DNA of 64,000 nucleotides from Chthonomonas sp035294505 (GTDB taxonomy: Bacteria > Armatimonadota > Chthonomonadetes > Chthonomonadales > Chthonomonadaceae): contig NZ_DATGKU010000154.1 in the NCBI RefSeq assembly GCF_035294505.1, positions 11,252 to 75,251 of the forward strand, written 5' to 3'. Positions within the stretch are counted from its first letter, which is position 1; each line of letters begins with the position of its first letter. Below are positions 45,893 to 53,620 of the stretch, one piece after another. A model generated the notes under the pieces. The model saw nothing but the letters and a program-made list of their open reading frames with translations. It was not told the DNA's origin and made no database searches. The position numbers and the translations under genes were made by a program.

Positions 45893-46029
45893 CGGCTTGT
45901 TTCCCAAATTGCTAGGTATTTCTTTATTTAGTATAGAACGCCGAACCGGTTTCCTGCTATCCCCTCTTCGCGCGGTCTCTATTCGGTATACGGCTCGCCG
46001 CATCGCGTGCCAATAGGGTGGAGTAGGGC

Positions 46030-47928
46030 CTAATTTCTCGTTTTAACCGGCAGTGCCGACGGCAGTAGGGCGACTTTTGGAAGCTGTCCGGCAGCGATGG
46101 CTTGTGTATTTTGAGGGTCATCTTGTGGAACACGCCAGAGGGCCATCAGCCGCGCAGCGATGTTGTGAAAGGCCGGAGCGGCCACCTCGGCTCCATAGTA
46201 GCGGCCGGTGGTCGGTTGGTTCACCATGACCAGGATCACGGCGCGAGGCACGGTATTTGGGTCGGCGGGAACCATGCCGATAAAAGAGCCGATGTAGGCG
46301 CCGGGGCGATATTTGGTAGCGGTACCGGTCTTGCCGGCCACGATGTAGCCCGGAATGGCGGCAGGTTGGCCGGTGCCTGAGGTAACAACACCGCAAAGCA
46401 TTTGGCGCACCTCTTTGGCCACACTAGGGGATACCACCTGGCGCACCGGTGTGGGAGGGATGCGCTCCACGACACGGCCATCGCCGGAGACAAACTCGGT
46501 GACGAGGCGCGGTTGCATGAGGAGGCCGTTATTGGCGATGGCTGCATAGGCCATGGTCAGGCCGAGGGGAGTTACCATGACGGACTGGCCAAAAGCCGCG
46601 CGCGCGGTTTTTGCCGCGCAGTAAGGGGCCTCGTACTTATCGAGCGACCAGTGCCCTCGAGCAACGCCGGGCAGGGGGAGATCGGGGCGGGTAAAAAGTC
46701 CAAAGCGAGCATAGATCGCTCTTAGGCGTTGACCGCCAAGCCGCAGGCCGATTTGTGCTGCCCCGATATTGCAGGAGACACGCAGAATTTTAGCAACATC
46801 CTCGTCGCCGTGAACTTCTCCATGAGCGCAATGGATGGTACGTCCCTGCACTCGAAACTCGCCGCTGCAGTGAAAATAGGTTTGCGGGGTGATGACCCCC
46901 TCTTGCAAGGCCCCACAGACCATCAGGGGCTTAATGGTGGACCCAGGTTCATAGCAGTAGGCTGTGCAGCGATCATAGATGGAATCTGCGGGTATGGGGG
47001 GCCGTTTTTGTGGGGCGTTTGGCGGAGGATTCGGGTTGAAGCTGGGCAGGCTGACCAAGGCGCGAATATCACCGGTTTGAGGGTCTACAACGACCACAGA
47101 GACACCGTGCGGGTGAAACCGGTTCCATATACGCATGGCCTCTTCGGTGGCGATATGTTGCGCGTCGGCATCGAGGGTGGTATAGAGGTTAAGCCCGTTG
47201 TTGGCCAGACGTAGCTGATGCAGGGTGTTTGGTATCTCGCGCCGGTGGGCATCAAGCTCCACTTCGGCATAACCATCGGAGCCTTTAAGCCACCGGTTGC
47301 AGCCCTGTTCCAAACCCAGAACACCCTGCCCGTTGGCGTTAACAAAGCCGACCACCTGCGCCGCATCGGCACCGCAGAGATAGCGTCGCACGTGACTATC
47401 TTGAACGCCGAAGCCGCAGAGGTGAGCCGCTTTAAAAAGCTGTGCTTGTGTTTGGGTGAGGCCGTACTTTAGCGGATAAAAACCGTGCTCGGCATAGTGC
47501 CCTTCCGCCAGGCGTTGTTGATAGGCTGCGACGGCCTGTTGTATTTGAGTATTCAGTTGGGACAGAGGAATACCGAGGAGCATCGCCGCACGCGGGAGGT
47601 CGTTTACTAGGCGCTGTTGAAGCCGCTTGCGGGTGGCGCTATCCATATAGGGATTGGCCAGAACGGCCGGGTCGAAGCCCACGGTGCCGCTGTAGGTATC
47701 TATGGCGAGGGGGCGGTTTTCGGCGTCGAAGATGGCCCCGCGATGCGCTTTACTGGGGATATCCTCGATGCGGCTTTGAAAGGCAACCGCGCGAATTTTT
47801 CGGCCCTGAATCCCCTGTAGATAGGTTAGACGTGCCATCAGTCCCAGGTAGGTCAGGGTGATGAGGCCGCCGGCCAGTAGGAGGCGCCGTTGCAACAAGA
47901 CCTCACCTTTCCTCGTGGTGCGTTTCAT
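46030..47928 (-). CDS. ftsI: Septal peptidoglycan transpeptidase FtsI/PBP
   Basis: The 632-residue class B penicillin-binding protein has an N-terminal membrane helix (about 12-32), a pedestal domain (R-G-A-I-F-D motif near 63) and a transpeptidase domain with the nucleophile S330-T-I-K333, S-C-N and K-T-G-T. No PASTA domain is present. It cross-links septal peptidoglycan together with FtsW. It begins two bases after the ftsL-like gene. Confidence 0.93.
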   Translation of the reverse strand: MKRTTRKGEVLLQRRLLLAGGLITLTYLGLMARLTYLQGIQGRKIRAVAFQSRIEDIPSKAHRGAIFDAENRPLAIDTYSGTVGFDPAVLANPYMDSATRKRLQQRLVNDLPRAAMLLGIPLSQLNTQIQQAVAAYQQRLAEGHYAEHGFYPLKYGLTQTQAQLFKAAHLCGFGVQDSHVRRYLCGADAAQVVGFVNANGQGVLGLEQGCNRWLKGSDGYAEVELDAHRREIPNTLHQLRLANNGLNLYTTLDADAQHIATEEAMRIWNRFHPHGVSVVVVDPQTGDIRALVSLPSFNPNPPPNAPQKRPPIPADSIYDRCTAYCYEPGSTIKPLMVCGALQEGVITPQTYFHCSGEFRVQGRTIHCAHGEVHGDEDVAKILRVSCNIGAAQIGLRLGGQRLRAIYARFGLFTRPDLPLPGVARGHWSLDKYEAPYCAAKTARAAFGQSVMVTPLGLTMAYAAIANNGLLMQPRLVTEFVSGDGRVVERIPPTPVRQVVSPSVAKEVRQMLCGVVTSGTGQPAAIPGYIVAGKTGTATKYRPGAYIGSFIGMVPADPNTVPRAVILVMVNQPTTGRYYGAEVAAPAFHNIAARLMALWRVPQDDPQNTQAIAAGQLPKVALLPSALPVKTRN

Positions 47929-47930
47929 CT

Positions 47931-48308
47931 TCAGGGGGTAACTCCAAGCGTGATGGTTTTTCTTGGGTCGGCCGGAGTAAGGCCGAGTTGGGTGGCTTCC
48001 TTTTCGATGCGCGACGTCGAGCGCATCTGAGCCAAAGCGCGCTCTAGCTGCACGGAGCGCTCCTTTTCAATTCGGATTTGGGCGAGGAGTCGGTCTCGTC
48101 GAAAGCTCTCCTGGTTGAGCCAGGCACAGCAGCCAAAGTAGAGAAGTCCGAGGGCGCATGTGGGCAGTGCCACAAGCAGCACGAGATAGAGCTGAATGCC
48201 GATGGGAACGGGTGCGGTTTTTGCCGGTGCGGGAACAGGCCGTTTAGAGGAGGGGATGCTGTGACGTGGAACTTGTGGCCTGACGAGTGGGCTTCTTGCT
48301 GTTGGCAT
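47931..48308 (-). CDS. ftsL: FtsL-like divisome protein
   Basis: The 125 residues have the FtsL plan: a Pro/basic cytoplasmic tail, one membrane helix (about 38-62) and a short extracytoplasmic coiled coil (about 68-105) ending in a T-Q-L-G-L-x-P-A-D patch. Sequence conservation is low in this family, so the call rests on architecture and on its place between rsmH and ftsI. Confidence 0.8.
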   Translation of the reverse strand: MPTARSPLVRPQVPRHSIPSSKRPVPAPAKTAPVPIGIQLYLVLLVALPTCALGLLYFGCCAWLNQESFRRDRLLAQIRIEKERSVQLERALAQMRSTSRIEKEATQLGLTPADPRKTITLGVTP

Positions 48309-48322
48309 TTCACGCTCCTTGC

Positions 48323-49312
48323 TTAAGGTAGTGGTGGCAGGCGTCGTGCGGCACGTAAACGTCCACTACGTGCACGTGGATTACGACGCAACTCCTCATC
48401 GGAGGGGCGTACCGGTTTCTTGGTAAGGATTTCGAGTACGGGAGCCCGCGAGGAGGGGGTAGAAACACCGGATGATGCGGCGTCGAGACCCACATGCTTA
48501 CCGGCTTTATAGGCGAAGAGGCGCTTCACGATGCGATCTTCTAAGGAGTGAAAGCTAATGACGACGATGCGCCCGCCGGGGTTCAGGCGTTCGATGGCGG
48601 CGGCAAGCCCGGTTTGCAACTGTTTTAGCTCGTCGTTAACGGCGATGCGTAGGGCTTGGAAGGTACGGGTGGCCACGTGGATGGAGCGCGGCCAGGCGCG
48701 TCGAGGCACGGTGCACTCCACCAAGGCTGCCAACTGACCGGTGGTTTGAATGGGGTGTCCTTTTTTTATTTCGGCATGAATGGCACGAGCGATGAGGCGT
48801 GCCCAGGGTTCTTCACCGTATTCTTTAAGAATTCGCTCCAGTTCCGTTTCCGAAACTCGTCGTAGCAGTTGTGCGGCCGTTTCGCCCGTGCTTCTATCCA
48901 TGCGCATATCAAGCGGCTCGTCACGGCGAAAGCTGAACCCACGCGGGGCATCGAGCTGATAGGAGGAGACGCCAAGGTCGAAGAGTATGCCGTCGAAGGT
49001 CGCCGGTGCACCGCTGGTGGTATCGAGAATTTGGCCGAGGTGACCGAAGTCGCCATGAAGCAGGAGAATACGATTTTGTGAAGAAAACTGTTTTAGGGTA
49101 CGCTGGGCAGCGGCAAGCGCATCGGCATCTCGATCAAGCCCGACGAGCGTTCCGTGAGGGCTTATATGTTCCGCGATGACGAGGCTATGGCCGCCTCCTC
49201 CGAGGGTAGCGTCGAGGAAGGTTTCGCCTGGGCGCGGGGCGAGAAACTGCAGTGTCTCCTGGAGGAGCACGGGCTGGTGGTTATAGCGTTCAATCGAGTT
49301 AGCCATCATCAT
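48323..49312 (-). CDS. rsmH: 16S rRNA m4C1402 methyltransferase RsmH
   Basis: The 329 residues start with H-x-P-V-L-L-x-E and show the SAM motif D-A-T-L-G-G-G-G-H-S, L-F-D-L-G-V-S-S-Y-Q-L-D and S-F-H-S-L-E-D-R-I-V-K. The enzyme methylates N4 of C1402. Three consecutive ATG codons (49312, 49309, 49306) follow the mraZ stop by one base; I take the first, 11 bases after GGAGGG. Confidence 0.95.
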   Translation of the reverse strand: MMMANSIERYNHQPVLLQETLQFLAPRPGETFLDATLGGGGHSLVIAEHISPHGTLVGLDRDADALAAAQRTLKQFSSQNRILLLHGDFGHLGQILDTTSGAPATFDGILFDLGVSSYQLDAPRGFSFRRDEPLDMRMDRSTGETAAQLLRRVSETELERILKEYGEEPWARLIARAIHAEIKKGHPIQTTGQLAALVECTVPRRAWPRSIHVATRTFQALRIAVNDELKQLQTGLAAAIERLNPGGRIVVISFHSLEDRIVKRLFAYKAGKHVGLDAASSGVSTPSSRAPVLEILTKKPVRPSDEELRRNPRARSGRLRAARRLPPLP

Positions 49313-49313
49313 A

Positions 49314-49856
49314 TCAAGCGGTACCCTCCTGTGTCGGCACGGTTTCGCCTGTGGTGGGGCGGGGTGGGGCTGTAGGCGCTCCGGCAACGGGCTGTAAGCT
49401 CAAGCGATTGCGCGAGGCGATGCCCGCCTCCTGTTCGGTAAGGTGTTCGCTCCAAGCGCGCCAGCCGGCGCGGCTCCATATTTCGAGGCGCGTTCCGCTG
49501 CCGATAATAACCACAATGTCGCCCTCTTCCATTCCGGCCCACTCACGGAAGTGGCGGGGAATGGAGAGGCGGAACTCGCGATCGGGACTGACGAATTCGC
49601 AGTTCCCGAACATGCGTTGTAGGAAGATAAGGTCGGGATCAAGCTCATCGTAGAGAGAGGCACTGATCAGTTGGTTTTCGAGGGCTTCCCAAACCGGCAT
49701 CGGGTAGGCGCGGATGTGGTGGTCGGGGCCGATGGTCAGCACGAACTTACTCCCCAGCGTTTCGCGGAAGCGCTGAGGGATGATCACACGCCCTTTATCA
49801 TCAAGTGCGTGCTCGAAGCGCCCCCACATCCGCAAAGCGGGAGAGTCGATCAACAT
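49314..49856 (-). CDS. mraZ: Transcriptional regulator MraZ
   Basis: MraZ is a DNA-binding ring protein that represses its own dcw operon. The 180 residues contain two SpoVT/AbrB-type halves, G-R-V-I-I-P-Q-R-F-R (about 21-30) and the second with F-R-L-S-I-P-R-H-F-R-E-W-A-G, plus an unusual Pro/Thr-rich tail of about 35 residues. ATG 49856 is preceded by GAGGA; the 22-codon longer frame lacks support. Promoter and operator-like repeats lie 66-140 bases upstream. Confidence 0.94.
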   Translation of the reverse strand: MLIDSPALRMWGRFEHALDDKGRVIIPQRFRETLGSKFVLTIGPDHHIRAYPMPVWEALENQLISASLYDELDPDLIFLQRMFGNCEFVSPDREFRLSIPRHFREWAGMEEGDIVVIIGSGTRLEIWSRAGWRAWSEHLTEQEAGIASRNRLSLQPVAGAPTAPPRPTTGETVPTQEGTA

Positions 49857-49917
49857 GGCGCTCTGTCCTCGTTCCCCACCAGAGGAAGCCCTCGTTCTGG
49901 AAATTTGGGATGGGAAC

Positions 49918-49965
49918 ACCACTGTGTTCCCACCAAGTCCCTACTAAGTTACCACTCTGTCCCAC
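49918..49965 (-). promoter_or_regulatory. MraZ operator-like repeat array
   Basis: Read on the minus strand, five related blocks begin at 49965 (GTGGGA), 49955 (GTGGTA), 49944 (GTAGGGA), 49933 (GTGGGAA) and 49922 (GTGGTG), spaced 10, 11, 11 and 11 bases. MraZ of other bacteria binds direct TGGGN repeats with about one helical turn of spacing upstream of its own gene. Here the array starts one base after the -10 box, so occupancy would block initiation. Confidence 0.7.
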
Positions 49966-49966
49966 A

Positions 49967-49995
49967 ATTCTACCAGGTTCGCAACTGCCTGTCAA
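49967..49995 (-). promoter_or_regulatory. Sigma-70 promoter of the dcw cluster
   Basis: On the minus strand TTGACA (49990-49995) and TAGAAT (49967-49972) are exactly 17 bases apart. The transcript would start near 49960, inside the repeat array, with a leader of about 104 bases before mraZ. Confidence 0.82.
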
Positions 49996-50059
49996 TAGGC
50001 TAGCAGGAAAATTTTCTTTTTTGGGGAACGTAAAAAGAAGAGGAGGGGGTGGAGACACC

Positions 50060-50350
50060 ATGTTTGAATCGTTATGGATGCCGAACTATGGGTTTCGGAT
50101 GACCGGAAACATTTTTGGGGGGCGAACTCCGGCTGCCATTCTCGCGCGGTGGGATGCCTATGCCTACTCTTCTTATTTAATCGCTAAGTACGAGCTTACG
50201 CTGTGGTTTGAGCCGGAGTGGAAGGTTGCCCGTGCTTTGGCCCGTCGTTTTCCCTACTGCACGGTGCTCTCTATTCCGGAGGAGTCGGTCACGCCCTCTC
50301 TCTTCCGCGTGCCGGGGTGGCGCCCCAAACGGCCTCCTGCCGTGCTTTGA
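50060..50350 (+). CDS. Hypothetical 96-residue protein divergent from mraZ
   Basis: Not recognised. The ATG at 50060 has a strong GGAGGGGG upstream. The protein is aromatic-rich (many Trp, Tyr, Phe) with mixed charged residues, has no clear membrane segment and ends in a Pro/Arg-rich tail. The longer frame beginning at 49805 overlaps mraZ and its promoter and is rejected. It is the only plus-strand gene in this part. Confidence 0.6.
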   Translation: MFESLWMPNYGFRMTGNIFGGRTPAAILARWDAYAYSSYLIAKYELTLWFEPEWKVARALARRFPYCTVLSIPEESVTPSLFRVPGWRPKRPPAVL

Positions 50351-50499
50351 TCGCTTGAGGTAACCGAACTGGGTTTTTGGTTGTGGGAACACAAGGAGGC
50401 TTTCAGAGCAGGAGTTTCCACCTGCTCCAAGAGAGACAGCGTGATCGTCTGAACGGCCGCACGTGCCGCTGTCTGATCTGAGCCGTATAGCTTGTCGTT
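50351..50499. other. Spacer with a perfect hairpin
   Basis: GAGCAGG (50406-50412) pairs with CCTGCTC (50421-50427) around an eight-base loop. It lies between two convergent genes and may stop transcription from either, though no T-run follows. Confidence 0.35.
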
Positions 50500-51738
50500 C
50501 TATTCTTCCTCTCCTTTGACCTGGGATGGCCTCAAAAGCTGTTCGCCTTCGGCTTTGCCTTCGGTAGGCACACGTAGAAGCTCTTCGGTATCCTGTATGC
50601 CTGGTGTCTCCGAAGCACGCAACAAATCCTCCGGCTCCCACTTCTCTCGTTTAACAAGCAGCTGCTTCGCCTGCCTGTTCATGTGCTCTATCGCCTCCCA
50701 GCCTATATGGCTAAAGAGCTTGAGGTTCCAAGAACGACGCCTTAAAACATCCAGCAGTTGACGTATGTCCCTAGCTGTGCCCAACCTAAGGGTACACTTT
50801 ACAAAAGATATCCATAACTCCCTATCTTCACAATAGAAGAGCATCCGGCGTTTTTGGGCTACTGTCAAACGATGGTAATCCTCCGGTGTGATCGTTGGGA
50901 ATATTCGCTTAAGCAACCGTGTTGCAATTAGGGAGCTAAAGCCACCGCCTTGATAGAGACACTCAATAAGCCAGCCAAGATAATCTCTTATCACCTTATC
51001 GTCCGCTATTTGGGCCAGTAATAACAGAGTTTCCAGCTTTTGGGAATTTGAATTGCCGGCGACAGCATCGAGTAGCGAAGGGAGAGCACGGGCGAGTAGA
51101 GTACCTCCACAAAGAGTAAGCCCAAGCCAGATGTACCAACCACTCTGCAGGGGAAGTTTGAAAAACGTTTGAATGACGACACTTACAAGGTAGCTACAAA
51201 CCGGCCATAGGAGCCACGCACGAAGGAGCCGGCGTTCTCGAGGTTCCCATAAGCGCTTGTTCTGGCGTCTCTGTTCTATGAGGTCTCTTACCTGATCGGC
51301 ATTGAGCTGAAGTCGCCTTTGGGGGTCGGCAGACTTTTGTAAGGCCTTAGCGACTTCTTGGGGCAACAGACGGGAGGGTATTTTAATCCCCTTACCATCT
51401 CCTAACACCAACAGACCCTCAGAAAGTTTCAGCACATCGGATATCTTTTCTAGCGGAATAGCAGTTAGCTGGTCATCCTGTTCACAAAAAAGAGTATTCT
51501 CTTTAAGATATATCTTGATCGAGGCATTGCACATGAGAACAGCGAGATGGAGGGTGAGCGGCAGCAAAATCAGAAGGCCTACTCCAAGGACACAGCAAAC
51601 GGCCAGCGGGCTGGTAAATGAAGCTCTCATGCATTTTGGCAGCAAATGCATCAGAAAAGTACCTAACATGGCCAAGGGTAGGTAGGCCATGGTGCGATCG
51701 TATTTGCGTGTTCTCAGATTAAAGGAGGGAATAGACAT
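50500..51738 (-). CDS. Membrane protein of unknown function in Rhs-remnant island
   Basis: Not recognised. The product (412 residues from the ATG at 51738; a 50-codon longer frame has implausible sequence) has two N-terminal membrane segments (about 19-36 and 44-66), a cytoplasmic stretch resembling a PH/YcxB-like sheet, a second membrane pair (about 178-225), then a helical, Leu-rich half that could be HEAT-like. The charged tail contains E-P-E-D-L-L-R-A-S and a repeat of E-x-L-L-R. A similar E-P-x-x-L-L-R-x-S tail ends the protein encoded at 52346-53149. Confidence 0.65.
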   Translation of the reverse strand: MSIPSFNLRTRKYDRTMAYLPLAMLGTFLMHLLPKCMRASFTSPLAVCCVLGVGLLILLPLTLHLAVLMCNASIKIYLKENTLFCEQDDQLTAIPLEKISDVLKLSEGLLVLGDGKGIKIPSRLLPQEVAKALQKSADPQRRLQLNADQVRDLIEQRRQNKRLWEPRERRLLRAWLLWPVCSYLVSVVIQTFFKLPLQSGWYIWLGLTLCGGTLLARALPSLLDAVAGNSNSQKLETLLLLAQIADDKVIRDYLGWLIECLYQGGGFSSLIATRLLKRIFPTITPEDYHRLTVAQKRRMLFYCEDRELWISFVKCTLRLGTARDIRQLLDVLRRRSWNLKLFSHIGWEAIEHMNRQAKQLLVKREKWEPEDLLRASETPGIQDTEELLRVPTEGKAEGEQLLRPSQVKGEEE

Positions 51739-52075
51739 CGCTCTTGTCCTGATCTTGTGTCTGTATACAAGCCATACTTTAGCTCTTAAGGCACCTATTT
51801 TTACATGACGTAGCTGGTCTCTCCTGAGCTTGCTTCTGTATCCATTATCGCCGGTGGAACATGACTCTCTGTTCCGATTCTGACACAATATGCGGTAAGG
51901 AATCTATCCTTATCGAACTTTCGCAAGGTACACGCAACAATTCATGTGCAACGTAGCTTTGTGGCAATGTCTTTTACAGTTTAGAAACCCACAAAGACCG
52001 TCTGCTAGTTGCCTTAGGATGCTACATATCGCTCCTGAATAGAGAACTAATAGGCATCTAAGCGGGCATGCCTTC
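51739..52075. other. Spacer without gene
   Basis: About 340 bases between the membrane protein gene and the Rhs remnant. Minus-strand frames here (for example 51910-52101) are out-of-frame readings over the Rhs fragment end or have no support. Nothing else is seen. Confidence 0.5.
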
Positions 52076-52327
52076 CTAGCGGGCATTCCCCAAATACTCA
52101 TACAAGTTTATCCCTCTCACAAACCCTATCGGGTCTCGCGTCAAAAACCGATCAGCCAACACATCATAGTACCTAAACCCTAACAAACTTAAACCCATCT
52201 CTCAGTCCGTATAGTAGCGTGCTAAACCCCCATAACCACTGTAGGGGTCTTGAGACGCCGTCGGGTCACTACTCGCTACCTGCCGTACACCATACCCGTC
52301 AGATAAATTGCGCCTAGCCGTCCTCAT
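52076..52327 (-). pseudogene. Rhs/YD-repeat core C-terminal remnant
   Basis: Translated on the minus strand, the segment gives S-D-G-Y-G-V-R-Q-V-A-S, then Q-D-P-Y-S-G-Y-G-G-L-A-R-Y-Y-T-D, an in-frame TGA (52202-52204), and then E-M-G-L-S-L-L-G-F-R-Y-Y-D, R-F-L-T-R-D-P-I-G and N-L-Y-E-Y-L-G-N-A before a TAG. This is the hallmark end of the Rhs core. Only about 83 codons remain, so it is a gene fragment. Its first codons follow GAAGGAG and an ATG at 52327, so a 41-residue peptide could still be made. Confidence 0.85.
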
Positions 52328-52345
52328 CTCCTTCTTCCCTCTTCT

Positions 52346-53536
52346 CTACGGCAACAGCAGTTCCTTGTCTTCCCTCTTGCCCAAACCCACTGAACGCAAC
52401 AACTTCTGAGGCTCTAGCACCCTCATACGCTCCTGGCTCAACCGCGCACGCAAACGTGTAGCTATCTCATCTCTTACTTTCTTGACCTCGCCCTTTAGTC
52501 TCTTCAGTTGGCTCTTGGAAAACCTGACTCGTCCAACCACATACTCGTTCAACATGGCACTTAGAGCATCGTAGAGATCGCACAATTCTATGTAACCGGT
52601 TTCTGCCTGACTACCTCTTTGGCTCACAAACTGGATAAAGGCTTTCACTAAATCCGCTTCCGTACTTAATCGCAGGTAATATCGAGCAAGCAGGTAATAG
52701 GGGCCTGCAGGTCGTAGTAGTGTGTGAGACTGTATCGAACGGCTTTTTGCACTCTCTCGACATCGGCATATCTCTGTTTGGAAATAAGAACTCCATTTCT
52801 CCCAAAACATAGGGGAATGTTGCACAACTTCATACAATTGGCGAAACTCTTCATCCGTTATTATGGATTCGTATATGCGTTTGTATCTGATTCCCCATAG
52901 GCATACTTCTACGATAACAAACAAAACGATACCTGTAAGCAAACAAACCATACCCTCGTAAATTGTTCTGGCGTAGAAACGCATGTACCTTTCATTGACA
53001 TACATTAAAGTTATCCAGGTGAACACCGTAAGAATACAAAGCTTGGTTATCACATAACTCGTCTGTAGTTCTCTTCTAGCTACCTGTATTAAGGTGATCA
53101 TTTGTTCATCAATGCGCCTTACATACCTCTCTAAGTCCTCAGAGGCCATCTCTTGCTTTCTCCCTGTCCCCAAAGTCCGAGTTTTGACTTGACCACCACC
53201 TAAAGGCTTTTTTCGATCTTCGATAGGTAAATTCAAATCGTTCCTTTTTGTAACTCTAGCTTTCCTAGGATGAACAAGAAGCAGGAGACATCTGTAAGGG
53301 TCTTGAGGTGTCGTCGGGTCATTGCTAGCTACCTTCCGCATACCATACCCGTCAAACAGGTAACTCGCTACCACACTTCCACTCCCAGCATCTATCTGCT
53401 GGCTCACGTTCCCCTGACCATCCGGCGTGTACATCAACACCCGGCCCCCACTGCTCCGAGCTAACGGTCCCTCTGGGCCAAATGTCTCCTCCGCCACTAT
53501 CTTCCCGCTCCCGTTCTCCTCTAACACCGCGTTCAT
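52346..53536 (-). CDS. Membrane protein, possibly fused to an Rhs fragment
   Basis: The full frame codes 396 residues. Residues 1-82 are an Rhs/YD-repeat piece (M-Y-T-P-D-G-Q-G-N-V; F-D-G-Y-G-M-R-K-V-A-S), cut after D-P-Y where the typical core would go on. From residue 130 (ATG 53149) a different, unrecognised protein begins, which I consider the real gene (267 residues): two membrane segments (about 149-170 and 184-206 of the full frame), then a helical cytoplasmic part ending L-E-P-Q-K-L-L-R-S-V-G. Either product could be made. The gene appears to have landed inside an older Rhs gene. Confidence 0.6.
   Translation of the reverse strand: MNAVLEENGSGKIVAEETFGPEGPLARSSGGRVLMYTPDGQGNVSQQIDAGSGSVVASYLFDGYGMRKVASNDPTTPQDPYRCLLLLVHPRKARVTKRNDLNLPIEDRKKPLGGGQVKTRTLGTGRKQEMASEDLERYVRRIDEQMITLIQVARRELQTSYVITKLCILTVFTWITLMYVNERYMRFYARTIYEGMVCLLTGIVLFVIVEVCLWGIRYKRIYESIITDEEFRQLYEVVQHSPMFWEKWSSYFQTEICRCRESAKSRSIQSHTLLRPAGPYYLLARYYLRLSTEADLVKAFIQFVSQRGSQAETGYIELCDLYDALSAMLNEYVVGRVRFSKSQLKRLKGEVKKVRDEIATRLRARLSQERMRVLEPQKLLRSVGLGKREDKELLLP
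53289..53536 (-). pseudogene. Rhs/YD-repeat core fragment (upstream copy)
   Basis: This 5'-truncated and 3'-truncated Rhs piece encodes the last YD-type repeat of a core (P-L-A-R-S-S-G-G-R-V-L-M-Y-T; G-N-V-S-Q-Q-I-D). Its 3' end (53292-53354) matches the start of the other Rhs remnant (52239-52301) at 53 of 63 bases by hand count, so the two come from related Rhs genes or from one duplicated gene. Confidence 0.8.
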
Positions 53537-53620
53537 TTACTTAGCTTTCGGTGTAGACATTTCCTTTATCCCACTCTCTATAACACCCCGCTGCTAGCCC
53601 GATGCCGATAGAGCCTTCGC

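Noticed and set aside
51910..52101. 63-residue minus-strand frame
   Set aside because: Starts in an alternative frame over the end of the Rhs remnant, which itself reads as true Rhs sequence in the correct frame.
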